In this document: positions 1 through 15,100 of the stretch, one piece after another | Numbering within the stretch: position 1 is the stretch's first letter | Layout: each line of letters begins with the position of its first letter | Assembly (NCBI RefSeq): GCF_037975245.1 | Contig: NC_092580.1 | Span: forward strand, 25,342,501 to 25,402,500 | Reading direction: 5' to 3' | DNA: 60,000 nt | From: Apostichopus japonicus | Lineage: Eukaryota; Echinodermata; Holothuroidea; Aspidochirotida; Stichopodidae | Notes under the pieces: model-generated | The model's input: the letters and a program-made list of their open reading frames with translations, nothing else | What the model was told of the DNA's origin: nothing | Database searches by the model: none | Made by a program: the position numbers and the translations under genes

Positions 1-46
1 TTAACAAGTATGTAATAATATCATAATAATAAGGACAAGCAATCAC

Positions 47-100
47 CAATGTCTCTTTCACGCAATTTTCCAGCTCGCCAGTAAACTCTGCAATTGTGTA
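47..100 (-). CDS. Gene M exon 66: array repeat, A-type, last visible
   Basis: YTIAEFTGELENCVKETL. Acceptor cag; donor gtgatt means the transcript continues past the left edge. Cys at 13. Confidence 0.85.
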
Positions 101-3100
101 CTGTGGAGAAACAGACGCATAGAATCATTTGTTATACAAGTATATTTTCTTTTGTTGTTGAAAAAAGTTACCATTAAAAGAAATTGATGTCAACTTAGAA
201 GTAAAACATTCGCATAAATATTGTCGAAGAAACAAGTTTTTACCTTCTTTTCATCATGTAATTTGTCCAACTGAGCGAAGAAGGTTGTTTCAGATATCTG
301 CAATAAATATAAGAACAGCGAAAACTTCGGAACTTATTATAAAGCAAGAATAGAAAAACGGAGCACTAAACTTAGATTTAAGAAGAAAACTGCTCATACA
401 GGCACATAAAAAGAGTAACAAAATTACAGGAAATTTATTAACACTTTCTTCAGTCGCGCAGAAATGTCATATCTAAATCTTAAAGATGCAAACCTCCTCA
501 AACAGGGCATAGAGTAAGATCTATTCTTATTCCGAGTGGGTGCATTAGTATATGTTTTGCTGCAGCATCTTACATCGAGAAGACATTAAAAAAAAATCAC
601 CTACCGAATTCTCTTTCAAACAGTTCTTCACTTCATTGACAAACTCGTCTCTTGTGATCTAGTGAAAAAATGCATACACGACATTAATATGCAATTATCC
701 TTAAGAACGGAGCAATGTGCAAACAAATTAAATAATTATCATAATAGAAAAAGAGTAATATTAACCCTCGGAAGATTGTTATATCAGCAAGTGAACACAA
801 TAAACAAATACATATTTCTTCTAAGTATATTAAAACTTAAAGAACTAACGCGGCAAGCAATATTTGATTTATATGAGCATTTAATAAAAATAGGCAATAA
901 TATATTTCGATATTATGTATGGTAACACAGCTAAATTAACATGTTTATCTTGCTGCTTTATACCTTGCCTGTCTTGAAGAGGTCGTTTAATCTTGTCAAG
1001 AAAACATCCTCATTGACCTATAAAGATATTAAAAAGAGTAAGTTGTTGTGTAATTGCGTTAGCCCGTAGAGGGTCTACCACAAAGTATATTGTCTAGTGC
1101 AACAACATCAAAACTTCATATTATAAAGGTGAATAAAGTTAAAGCATTAATACATACATTTCGTCTACACTGAGCTATCCAGGCCTTATTTGGTGGCATT
1201 CTGGGCTTGTAACCCAGTGGTCACTGGTTCAAATCGCATTCTATCCATTGATTTCTTTGCTCTTTTCCATTGTCTTTAATTTTCCCGCCAGTTTATCTTT
1301 TGTTCATTTAATTGTATGTCTTTTATTTTGTTAGCTTTAACTTTACTATACTCACCGACTTATCTCGTAGACAATCCCGTAGCGTCGATATTATGAATTT
1401 GTCGTCGATCTATAATGCAAATTCGGCCTCAACTGTTAGTAATGCCACGAAAATTATCCTTTCACTGAACTATAATTTCTTAGAGCGTTCAACACTATAG
1501 GTTTTTAAACTTATACGTGAGTAATTATTTCTAAAAGAAATAATAATACTCGCAGCTTAAAATTCCTTACAGCGAAACTCAAGTTTTATTATCGGCAGAT
1601 AATGGCTGACGATGTTACTATTCTGTCTTAACTTCAGTAATACTTACTAAATTCCTTTCAAATGCAATTTTGAGTGTGTCCAAGTAGTCCCCAGTTTCAA
1701 TCTGTCAAAGAATATGTAGTAAAGTTTAAAAAACAAACCATGTTTTTCAAGGAACGTTCAGATATGACATTTCGTATGATCTGAATGTATTGATGACATT
1801 TCATATTTGGTTCATGCTTACAATACCCTTCCTTCATTGATATAAGGTGATTTGAAAGAGGTATACCTTTTTATCTTTCAGTAGCATGCGTAGTTGCTCA
1901 CAAAAAACATTCAGAGATATCTACAAAATTGAATGAAAATGCGGAAGTTAGAACGATTGAGTCAAAATTGGATCTGGCAATAAAAAGTTATAATATATAA
2001 GAAAAGTAAAAAACGGAGGTAAAGAGCACAGCACAAAGAGTATTAGCTACAAACACTATGGCAAAATGAAAGGTTTGCGTCTTAGCGATTTCGAAAACTT
2101 TTGACAAGTTAGATTCTTATTACTTTTGTATAAATAAATGCAATAAATGTTGCAAGGACTGAGATCTCACCAGCTTTGCTGCTAGGCATGTCAGATACTC
2201 TTCCATCAGTTCATGTTTGGCAAGCTAATATGAAGAAGTAAAAAGCAAACTAAATGTGAGAGATCGTTCGAAAAGACAGCATTGCATATACAAATGATGA
2301 CTTACGATTATCATTTATCCTTTTACAAAAATACGTATGATTATAAAATGGTTCGTCATAGCTTACATTGAAAAACTTAAATAAACTATTTATAAAAGTT
2401 AGACAACAGACATTTAAAATGTAAATGTGTATTCGTTTGAAAGGTATTTATAGTCAAACAAATTGTCTGTAATAAAGCTTAAAAACACACAGTATAATTT
2501 TTGCATAATATTTCAGCTTATGTTTTCGAATGTTTTGAATGATTAAAGCTCTCTTTACCTTGTCACCAATGAACAAGCTGCTAACATGACGTAAAAATGA
2601 CTCTTCTTTGAGCTGTAACGAGAATGAAGACATTATCAGAACAATTGTAACATTATTTTAAATATGAAGACAATCTACAAACCCGCCATGTGCATTTTGG
2701 TAATCTACGATACAAGTAACCATTAATTTAACAACATTCAAACACGTGGCAAAAGATGATATGGACATCAACTTGAGAAACTCAGCTAGGAAACAAGAGT
2801 ATCAGCGACCTACTGAGAGTAAAACATTACGAAGCTGTTTTTTCGTTCACCATGTACATTCCAACATGTTTTGTGAATGAAAAATTGCAAAAACGTGCAG
2901 GTATGCTTCCCGGGTATGGCTACCACAAGTAAACTTCCACTTTAATTTCAAGAATAGTCGAAACAGATATTCAGAGAGTAAATGCCATGTGGACAAGTTA
3001 AGAGCACTGGCAAAATCAGCGAAGGGGAGGTACAAATACTTACAAGCTTTAAAATATGCGTATTAAACCATCGGTTAATATTCAGGAATTATTTGTATTT

Positions 3101-6100
3101 TGTGGCTTCTTTTTCCTACATTTTTGTTGCTATATTATTTAACTTACAGACTTTTTGCCGACGCACTCATGAAGTTTTTCCATTAGGTCATTAGTATCCA
3201 TCTGCAACAAAGTAAGTTCCTGATCAATTAAAATGTAAGATAGATTGTAGAACGATACAAAGAGGAACTGCATTCCAAAGATTATAAACGTCTTAAAATA
3301 CGTGACCTTGAAAGAGAAATATAACTAATACTTATAAGCAATCACAAATGTGTCAGAATTTAAATATAGTAACAATGTTAAGTCACCTTTTTATTTACGA
3401 AGAGATTGGTTAACTGGTTGAGGAACATATCTTCTGAGATCTGTGAATGAATTTGAGGTTGATATGTGATATGACGTAAATCCAGTTTTGTTTTTTCATC
3501 ACAAAAGCACTTGTACATAGACTCCGAAAGGCAGCACTTGGGACAAATAACTTTGATTCGAAGAAGCAACAGAAAAATCACCACGTAACCTTTTTGTGCA
3601 TTATGTGCCATAATGCGAATTTGTTTTAGCAAAAGGGCTCTTCTATGGTTACAGTTTTTGTCATTAATAATAGGTCACTTCTTCATAACCAATATGGAAA
3701 AGTGAATTTTCATTTACACATATGGACACAAAATTGACAAAAGGGGAACCTAATTTTTAATATACTCCGAGAGCATAAACCCTTCTCCCTTGACACGAAG
3801 TACGGTGCTGAGAAATGGTTAAAAACCTATAATGCCTGCTTTTATTGCTCATTTTTGCACAACCACTTACCCATTTCTTCTCAAAGCAAACTTGTAGTTG
3901 TTCGACTATTTTTGGCTGGTCAATCTGTGTGGTCGATGATAGTTAGAAGAATTTGGTGAATAACAATTAACTGGAAGACGACCTACATTCATTTTTCATC
4001 TTATATATATATATGCAAATTCCAGAATGATACTAAATAAAGTTAAGAACCACATAAGACCACTCGTTGTACACACCTTTCCTTGTTGGAACAAATCGCT
4101 TAAGTTTTCACAAAACTCGTCTTGACTTATCTGAAGGAGAAAGAACAGAACAAAGTAATAGAGACCGTTACAATTATAATACATAATGGGTTATAAATTC
4201 AACAAACATAAGAAAGGCAATTGTTTTCAGTCATTTTACTATTCCGTATTAAGTGAAAGCGTGAAGGCATAATAGATAGTATTACTTCGCATAACCAAAT
4301 CACATACATTAGCTTCATCTTTTGCTAGTTTTTTTTTACTGCTGTTTTAGTACTTTAGAGAGAAAAAAAGGGTTTAAGCTTGCTTTTATTCTTTAGTTGT
4401 ATTCAAAATGGCCACTTTCAATTTAGGATTTCAAATGTATCTACGAATATAACGTCGCTTTTCAGTTTAAAACATATTTTAGGTCATTACATATTATTAT
4501 AAAGTTTCTAAATGATAACACTGCAATGTTCTCTCACCAACTCCTTTTCTAAGGTATTCTCCATTTCGGAAGTTAGTCCTTCGATGTTAAGCTGTTGGGT
4601 CAAAAAAGTAAATGGATTATTGTCTTGTTGTTTGGAAGAATAGAAAAGAAGTTATTAGGAGAGAAATAATAATCAAAATATATTAATGGAAATATTGGTT
4701 GACAAAATATTTACCTTCCCTGAATCGGAGGCTTTACGTAATTCCTTTAGGAAGAGTGTTTGGTTGATCTGTGAAACAAATGCACAATTTGATATTCGTT
4801 GAACATTTATATATGTTTGTTAACGATTATAAAACCTGTGTTAGTGCCGTTGATGTTACAAGGTAGTACATATTCATATAATGAAGCAACAATATATCAA
4901 ACGAATAAAGTAAATGGCTAAAGGGCTTTATTACGGTATACTGAAAATAGACGTTAAGCACAGACACGTATTCATGCAAACTTACAAGGCCTTGTTGGAG
5001 GCAGCTCCTCATTTCATTGATATACCCCGTCACATCAAGCTTGTGAAGGATTAAAAATAAGAAGAGAAACACTTTTAGATTTTCGAATAACCTAGGAAGT
5101 TTCAAACACATTCATAAGCAGCCTATAGTTTTGAATTATTGATACGAGTGGCAAATATATATATATCATGTTACACAACATCATCTGTATACATATATCA
5201 TTTCATTGAAATACCCGCCTCATCAAGCTTTTAAAGGATTAAAGAAATAAAAAGAGATACATTTGTAGATTGTTGAACACTCTAGTTAGTTTAAAACACA
5301 TTCATAAGCAGCAGATAATTTTGAATTATTTAAGAGGGTCGCAAAAACTAATTAGCCTACTATTCAAATCCTATCTTGCGGGCCGCACATTGATAATTAT
5401 TTATAGCATAATATTGTAGACATTTCTGTTGTATTATAATTTTTACTCTCATATTAATTGCATTGTTGTCATATCGAATTTGTCTGCGTATTTTAAAAGG
5501 TGACACATACGCCCTGATTATAAAGATATTAAAAAATACGTTGTTCATAATGCGTTTTACTTGAGCATTTCATAAACCAAAAATGACCCCGTTTTATTGT
5601 AATGAGTATAGGTCCGGGTGTACATAGCATTCTGTGTCCATTGAACAAAACGATATTAGTTGGGAGGAATGCCAATATCATTTTATCAGCTAATGATTTA
5701 TAGTCAACTTATTGCAATTGATGATGACACAAACTACTTTATACTACAAGAGACCAATGGAGGAAATAATAAAGGATCATATATTCTTTTCAATATACCT
5801 CCGATGTTTTGACTACGTCAAAAAGCTGTTCCGCAAACAATTCTGGGTTTAGCTGTTGAGATATAATTAAGGAATCCAGTTAACAGCTATGTACAGATCA
5901 TTCTGTATTTATATCATTGTAAGAACAATTTTAAGGACATTTTGAATACTAACAATTAGCGACCGTTGATGAAAGACATGTAAACCTAAATTGTGTTTAC
6001 CACATAACATCTTTCTTATATTGTAAGATAAAATATTATGAGAGGTTGCAAAAACGTAAAGTTTACCTGAGGAAATAAAAGCAATACTCTACTTACCACT

Positions 6101-9100
6101 TTTTTTTCTAGGTCACTGTGTATCGTTGATAAGAAAAACTGGATGTCTATCTGCAAAGAAAACAGTAAATCTCTTTTATATATATGAGGTTTGTTTTACA
6201 AAATCACCATTACGTCGAAATAACTCGTTCATCACATAGATAACCAGAATGAAATTGCTTGAACTAAATTCACATATTAGAATAAAGTGCAATATATAAG
6301 CATCAAATTAGCTTCCATTAAATCCCATGTAACAATTAACAGTAGCGTAGAAATACATAAACTAGTTGAGAAAGAGAGGCTTACCAATTTCTCCCTTAAG
6401 CATCGTTTCAAACCTTCAACGAAGTTTTTTATTTGAAGCTGTGAAGAATGGACAGGAAGTCGACATAAGTAAGGTGATTGGTAGGTATTTGAAGTCATGC
6501 AGCAACTTCTGTAGCAATTACAATATGCTGCAAACCTGACTCCAATTGAATATATTCAATACATAGGAGGATGAAAAAGCTTACCTCTTTAGTTTCAACG
6601 AGGTTACGAAGTTGCTCTCTGAAAGCATTAGTGGTGATCTGTGCAAGGAGGGTAGGTAAAGTTTAATATCATTTCGATATATTCACGATCGGTCTAGAGA
6701 CCAAGTGGTGTTAGGATATATCCTTAAAAAAGAAATCATATCCCTTAAAGCATAAATTATCTGAAATGATTGCATTAGTTCTTTAAACACTCACCAATTG
6801 CAGCACGATATGACTTCAACCATTAACATGTATTTATTTTAGAAACGTACAAACAATGCAAAGGTATATACTCACAAGATTCTCTCTTAGACATGCTTCA
6901 TGCTCTCTCATCAAATCTTTCTTTGACAACTGTTACAAGAACAACACGTGTTTGAATAAAGGGTTAAATCTTACTTTCGAAGAACCACAGACTGTTTCAT
7001 ATTGCCAGTGTAACGAGATAATCACAAGTGAAGAATGTATGATTAATAATACCTAGAACTGGTGCGTAGTTGTAATTAAGAACACTACATTGTGTTATAT
7101 TTACCTGTCTACTGATTGTTCTAAAACAATTATAGTAAAAAATACACTAAGTACAAATCAGTTACATTAGATTACGCAGAACGATACAATTATATCCAAT
7201 TATGGGGTAATTGGGTAATTCTAAATATGGCTTACTAAATATAACCTGTTTCTTTTATCAAGGGAATTTTAGAACAATACATAAATACCTTTACTATCGA
7301 TACTAGTTGGCTGAAGAATCCGATATCATTCACCTGTTAAAAAATGATTATGACTTTTTTATGAAGGGGAGACCTTAATAAGTGCAGGTTTAATAGTAAC
7401 AATACGATTTTATTCACGATCATTTAAACAGTTATGATAGAAAATAACTTTCAAAAAGGTAGGAACTATATTTTCCATGATTGTCCAAAGAATTTCTGGA
7501 GAAAAACATATTGTTGCCATGGTGGTGTATTGATGCAACCAGAGTTAACGTTTAAGCTAACATGAAGATGAGGTAATGACAATGTCAACGATATGGCTTC
7601 CTTATATCATTGCAGACAATGTTTGTATTTCAATGTTCACAATGTTTTACTATTATTCAGCTCGTATGGTTAAACATGAAACTGAATATTTTGCAAAGCC
7701 GATCTATTGTCATCTATATATAACATTGGTCTTCATTTCATTGTTGAATCACTGTAGACCTACAGCTGCATGGAAAACCTCATCAGCTGTAGGTGAGAAC
7801 AGATACAGATACCTCCACATTTGTTACTGGTATCCTTACGTAAGAATATGGTACGCATTAGCTGTAACAATGAAAATTTTCCTATTCAATGACTGGAATG
7901 TAATATTCATTGTACTTGAAGTGTTGAGTAACATACATTTGCCGGAAGTTGCGATAGCAAAGGTAAGATTAAACGTTTAGTCATAACATTCTAGACCAAC
8001 TGTCTTGGGATAACGTAACTTGACATTAAACTTACCAAATTTTCTTTGAAACAAATTTTCAATTCGGAAGTGACTTCTTCATACTTCAACTGTCAATCAA
8101 ATAATAAGACGCAAGGGTAAATGTATTCATGATAATATGTTGATTTGAGTAATGTATTCTACAAATACGTATAAATCTAATAAGAAATTAAGTAAATTAC
8201 ACATACCAAAACGATCTTAATTCCATAGGCTAGTCAAAAGTTTAAAAATACAAACTACGTAATGAGTTAGAAGATTGCTCACGGAGCCTTCTTACCTTAT
8301 TTGTTTTCAAAAGATTGAGTAAATGCCCAAGGAATCCTTCTGTAGTCATCTAAAATAAAATAAAGTTTTAAGCATCAATAAAGTTCTTTACTTATCTGTG
8401 TGCCATAGTTGTCGTCACTTTGGTAAATGTTATGCAAATATTTGTGGAATATACTTCCTACTAGAGTGCTTCAAAATTTCAAGTAAAAGCGTCGAAGCGT
8501 GTATATATATATATATCTATTATGAAATGGTAATATGACTTGCTTAAATGTCCACATCAACCGTGAATTCCTAATTATAATTGCAGCTTTGTGTACAGCG
8601 AAAAGTATAAAGGATAATGAAAAATGCTATATCTACGAGTATTGCAAAGAATATCATTTGCTGTGAAGCTTTAACGTCTGAGATAACATTACCTAATGTT
8701 GTTCAAAGTTAAATTGAAAATGATACTTTTCGTAGATCAAGTAAACGCCATGCAATATGCGGATTGTAAGATATTTGAACCAGCCCTTTTGGGCTTATAT
8801 AGTACTGAATAGACAATATAAGATAAAATATGAACAGATAAGAAAATATAAAAAGTGAAGGTGTTCCATTACTGTTTGTTTCTATATTATTTACCTTATA
8901 CAGAAACATATTGATCAGTTTGACAATGTAGATTAAGGTTGCTAGTTTGAATAAGAGGAAGTGGTCATAACTCACCAAATGCTTTATCAAGCAGTTTCGG
9001 AGTGCTCCCATGTAATTAACCTGTTCAATCTGTGATAAAAACAAGGCAAATGAATATTTAATATTCATCATTATCGACCCTATCTGAAATTGATTGAACA

Positions 9101-12100
9101 ATGATCAAGTACCTTTTTATCATTCCAGAGGCTATCCAATTGTGACAGGTAAGTTTCCAGTTGTAACTGTGTAATGGAAAAAGAGAATGAATAATATTCA
9201 TGCATCATACTATTTGAATTTTAAACGTAAAGGTGAGCACCATATGAAGACTGCTTATGACAAAATTACGTAAGTAAACAAAAGTCTTTTTGCGGTTGCA
9301 AAGTAATAACTAACTGATATTCGTACGTTTGAATAAGGTTTTGTTTGATATTGGGTATTTAAGTTTGTAAATTTAAAACTATTCTTCCATCTACATTTGA
9401 AAGGAAAGCCTGTTGCCTCATAATGATGAGGAAAATATGGCAAAAATATAGCAAATTCGAATGTCCTGGTAGGTTTAAAAAAAATAGCACAGAGAACGTA
9501 ATAATACAATCACTAAGGCAACAACCTTTGTCAAAATATGGTTTAAACATATGACAATGCCTGCTTTGTAAATTGAACATGATATAAACTCACCGTTTTC
9601 TTTTCAATACAGGATTCAAGCTGACTTCTATAGGTTTTGAAATCAATCTGTGAGGAGAAAGTTTCAGTTGCATTTAGTTGAGCAGGTAACGAAGCACGAT
9701 TGCTGTGTATATGTGTCAATCAGCCCCTGTTTATTTTCTTAGTTTTATTATCTTCTTAAACAGATTCAATATCAAGATTTCGTTTATAAGACGGGCAAAT
9801 AAAATCCAACGTTATTACCGTAGTGTCTAAAAGACTAAGCATGAGTTGTTGCAGGAAAATGGTTTCCGATATCTATTGGGAGAAAACAAGATTATTATAG
9901 AATAATATAAGTGATGGTTTGTAATCGTGTGATGTTAAATGAAAATGCTAATGTCATTTTTCTGGCATAAAACTATACCAAACTTTAAGCGTAATACCAA
10001 CTTACCAATTTTCCTTCCATGCAGTCACGAATCGCTCCAATGAAACCCTCAGAGTCCAGCTATAGAATAAAGAGTCATTTTATTACATTTTGTTGACTAT
10101 TTTTAGGAAATCAAATGATGAGGTGACTTAATTTGGCAATATAGCGTGCTGATATTTTCATGAAAAACAACTAGAACTTGAAGTTCTCAACATGACTATT
10201 ATATAAAAGAAAAGCAACAATGATCACTGATAATTGTTATTAACCTGTTATGCTTGTACATGAACTTACCTTGCCCTTCTTAACAAGTTCTTGGAACTGA
10301 CTCATGAGAGTCTCCTCTGATATCTGAAAGGATCCGGTGATAGATGTGTGAGTTTATTATAGTTTGTTAAGTTTCTTATTCAAACATCCAGCCAACGTGG
10401 GCAACATGGTACGCAATGAAATGTTACAATATATTCAATTTAAGACAATGTAGTGAAATGCATTTTGGCGCTTTAGGCCAAGTATGATTATACATGTTTT
10501 CATTTATACGACTTGATTTGGTATTTGCATCTTACCAAATCATTTGTCCTTGATAGCTGAAGTGCCTTTATATGCTCACTTATCTGGATTTGGTAGAAAG
10601 TGATATGTGATGTTAGAAAATAGTTGCATATATTGTACGGGTTCATCTCTTGTTAAGAACATTGTATACATTTTTAACGTTAAATTGTTATATAATGCAC
10701 AAATGTTGTTTATCACTCAAACAGTCAAGAGGACATTTCATCAGCAAATTCATATGGAATGTGATGCACATACGATATAGGCCTATATAAGATAACATAA
10801 CTGTCATTGTGCAATATACATGAATTAATAATCAGAGAATCAGAAGTTTATATGTTAAATCATAACTTCTTTCAATCTCTCACGTGATAAATTATAAAGC
10901 CATCGCTTAAGGCATTGAACATATAGTTTCTGCATGTAGCAGATTATACCTTTTAGAGTAAAAAACTTGTGTTTCTAACAAAATTGACTTTCATAGAATT
11001 CCTGCATAATTGTGACTATTGAAAATCCTACAAAATCTGGGAACAAAATAATTAGATATCATTCGTTTGTTGATATATCAACAAACGAATGTAAAAAACA
11101 AACAAAGAATAATTACTAGTACCTTTCCTCCCACATGAATTTGACATAGTTGGCTGAGAAGTTGTTGCTCAGTTATCTGTTAAATTAGAATGGTTAATTA
11201 TCATGAAGTTATTGTTTCTTCAGCAATGATTATATATTTCGGCTAAAAATGGTTTTGAAATGAGTAAAGCTAGGTTTACAGATCCGACTGAATGGCTTTT
11301 CACATTTAAACTAGACATTTTGAGCAGATTAACATACACGAAATATAGATACCATTCTCCGAATCCAGACAAGAAAGAATTATTTAGTGATTCAAGAACC
11401 TGAATCTGCCATACGATTACAATAACGTACTTTCAATTATCCCTAGAAGTGTAGAAATTGGACACCAACTTTCGTACCACAATTATAGCAACTAATTTGC
11501 ATGTTTATTAATAAACTAAGGAGAAACGAAACGTTGCGCGTTATTCTAATTTCAATATTTATTGTGAGGATTATTCAAAATGTCTTACACAATTTTAAGA
11601 ACTTTTTCTGAAAGATAATATATGTAAATAGAAATTAATTCAACGTACTCACCAACTTATTTTTAAGACTATCTTGTAATCCTTCCACGACATGGCTTCT
11701 CTTCACCTATAGTGTTTAAATGTTATGCGAAATGTCTTACACTATTGAAATTGATATTATTTGCCTGTTCGTTTCTGTCATACAAACTACATACGCTTTT
11801 TTTCAATCGTGATTTAATGTTTTAACGTTGACTTCCGACGGCGACACAGTAAACCGATGTAACCTGATGGAAGTAACAGCTTGTGAATATTTTATAATTT
11901 TGCTAACTAGATGCTTCATAGATACCATATCTGACATGTTGCCAATGGATATGTAGCTCATCTTAAATTATTCGGTAGCCTGAATTCGTATAAGAACGTT
12001 CTACGTCGATCAGTATAGCTAACCAATGGAGAGAACATTTTCTGTTTTCTTTTGTTTGTTACAGTAAAAATGCCTATTATGAAATGACTTACCCAATTAT

Positions 12101-15100
12101 TGTCCACGGAACTTTCTAATTCGTCGGTGTACTCCTTGTAGGTAAGCTGGTCGAAAAACAATTTTGCACAAATTTGAAGTTTGCCAATTCATACAGGAAA
12201 CATAGTAAGACATAAAAGTAAGAAACGAAACAAATCTTACCTGCCGGTTCTTGAGGAGGTAATTCATCTGATAGCAGTAGTAAACCTCGTTTCCCTGTAA
12301 AGTGTAAAGTTAATTGTAAAGTTAAGTGTTCTTTTAGTTTCTAAAACTAATTCAATTTAAAAAAAAAATCAAATCAGTTGAATAAGTGGAACACAGCGAT
12401 ACATTTGCTAAAAGTTATTGTACATTAAAACTTAACTGAGACTTTATCACGTTACATTATCAAAGCGTATAATAAACAATTTTGTTTAATCGAGGGATGG
12501 ATGAAAATCGTTACTGTTGATGATGATGCTTGTATATACTAAAATTCAACATTAAATATGGCTTAACAAAATGCTACGAAGAACGGAAAAGTATGGCATA
12601 CAATATGTCACGTGTAAATGACTGCCGGAATATTATGCTCTTACAAGATTTTCCATGGCACATCTTCGGAGTTCATCCATCATTTCTTCCTTTTTGATCT
12701 AAACACAAATTAAATAATTTAATTTATCAGTTCCATACCTTATAAGTGTTTTTTTTTGTGTCAACTTTCACATTTTGATATAAGTAAAGAACACGCATTG
12801 TGGCTTGCAGTTGCAACTTGAAATAAACATGAAAATATAAATCAACATGAGTGCATCACTACCATATCAGCATAAGTAATTAGCTGCGCATTGTGTACGG
12901 CAGCGGCACCACAATGGAACCATTAACATTGAACTGCACTTGTCTTTATATCATTTTTGGGTGTTATCAATAAAAGTAATGCAAAACATCATACCAGGTT
13001 GTCCTTAACAGATTTTGTCAGTTGTCCCATATATTCACTAATTTGAATCTGTTGAGAAAACAAATATCTTTAGATTGTCTGGTTAGGACCGTTTCTTGAA
13101 TAATAACTTAGTTTAGTTATATAGATATCATTATGCGTATATGAACAATAAATCACCTGTTTCTCATTCAACGCCGCCTCAAGTATCCGAAAGTAATCAA
13201 TCTCGGTTATCTGTGTGCGAAAGTACATCCCCACAAAGGGGTTAGATCGTAAAAAGTTGTGAATATTTAACAAAGTGATTATTTTTAATAAATTAGAATG
13301 AACTTGAATATTAAGTAGTATAATCACACTTGAGATATACATCTAGCAAAATTGTTCTCCATTCCTTCTCACCAAAATCAAACACGTAGTGAAGGGAAGC
13401 ATTGTTCGACACACTTGCAAGAATGATGTCATCTACTTTCCGGACATTGGATTGATAGACTAGTTGGGGCGGAGATCAATATTATGAATTTACATTGCGT
13501 CCATGGATACGCGAGAAAAAGATTACCTTTTCTCGTACAACTGCTTCTCGAAGTATTTGGAACAAGAACTCTTGACATAACTGCAAAAAATTAAAGTGAA
13601 AGAAATTAATTGCAATAAATGTATGCAAACGAAATTACAGCTCTTGATAGTATCTTAAATAAGCTTAAACTTTAACTTTAAAACAAGTATTTTCATACAA
13701 CATATGGAATATGAAGCAGGACTTTTCGAGTAATCTGAAGTAGTAAAACTTACGCATCCTTCTGTCTGAGAATAACGTGGTAATTCCGTAAAGACGGATT
13801 TTGTGAGCTGTAAAGAACACAAATAAATAAGTAAGAAAGCAGGTTTATTTTCCGAATAGATTGACAATAATGGGGAAATATATTAATTATATACCTTGGG
13901 AAATACGTGCTACTTAACTTAACAAGCAATAATTTGTATTACAACAGAACAATACATGTTATTACAGTATTTCCGACAACCTGTGACATTTAATTGTGAC
14001 AATAAGCAAATTTATATTCCTACCTTATGTTTGTCCAGGCCAGATTGCAGCATTTCCATGCACTCTTCTATTTCTATCTATATAGGTATATATGTAATCG
14101 AAATGTTATGGTATGAATTAATTATTATTTGTTTTACTCTGACAATCAAATGCGAATGACGTACAAAAGTTACTCATGTAGTTAATTTTTGAACACTATG
14201 TAACATATATCTTATGTGAATTGTTAAATTCTGTTCAGAAAGAATGAAAACCAACATCTCACCAGTTTCTTTTCAACACTGAATAGCAGCATTCTCACAA
14301 ACACGCTTGTTATTTCCTGTATGAAATATTGAAGATTTAAAATAAGGCGAATTGGATGATGGCTCGAACTCATGCAGTTTGCAGTATGTTATGTGAAAAT
14401 GGGCTTCTCAGTGAGAAAAAATTACAATAACCATACAATAATGTATACGGATGAAATTTCTTCTAGATTATTGTCACGTATGATGTTATGAGAGCAATTT
14501 CTTCAATACTTGTGCAATCGACTTGGCGTATAAGGATTGAATTACTCTTCACTTGACACTGATAAGCTAGACAACGTCATCGAAATCCCATCAATCATTA
14601 CGTATTTTATTGTCTGTAATATTAATAGGTATTATTAAAACCAGGTTGCAAATCATGTTTGATAAACAAATGCACAACGAAAAGATGCATATCCACATAA
14701 TTGTCATACTTTTCTCTAAATATTATTTTGTTTTAGCTCAATCATGTGTATGTGTGATGTTCAAATGAACAAAGATATCATCATGTTATAAACATATTGC
14801 TATGAGATGACTGTGTACATCTAAAGGAAATGATGCAAAGGACAATTACCTCTTCTTTAGTAGGTTTAGAATCTTCCAGGATCTTAGAAATATTCTCCTT
14901 GAATATAGCATGTTCCCTAATCTGTAAAAAATAGAATTTAAATATCCCCAGTTAACATTTGATGGTCATGAAATAATATTGTTATCATTAAATATGAATA
15001 ACTAGAAGAAACAAAGTACGTTCACTTTTTGTTAGAGGGACTGATATACATATTCTGCGAACATTTGTTGTAAATAAGAACATAGTATACGTGAGCGACA

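Noticed and set aside
1180-1250. Functional tRNA gene
   Set aside because: Only an anticodon-like hairpin and a B-box-like string are present; no acceptor stem pairing.
47-4768. EF-hand reading of B-to-A junctions (G-x-I-x-x-x-E-F, e.g. exons 63-64)
   Set aside because: The Gly, Ile and Glu-Phe spacing resembles the end of an EF-hand loop, but the three preceding acidic ligands are missing in the repeats and most junctions lack the Glu.
7576-7980. 134-codon forward ORF in the intron between gene M exons 46 and 45
   Set aside because: No family resemblance, aromatic-rich composition typical of translated AT-rich noncoding DNA, and antisense to a well-supported gene.
244-10323. PPR or TPR repeat family
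   Set aside because: The 36-residue unit and helix-pair idea are similar, but the conserved residues of those families are not present at the right places, and each helix is its own exon.
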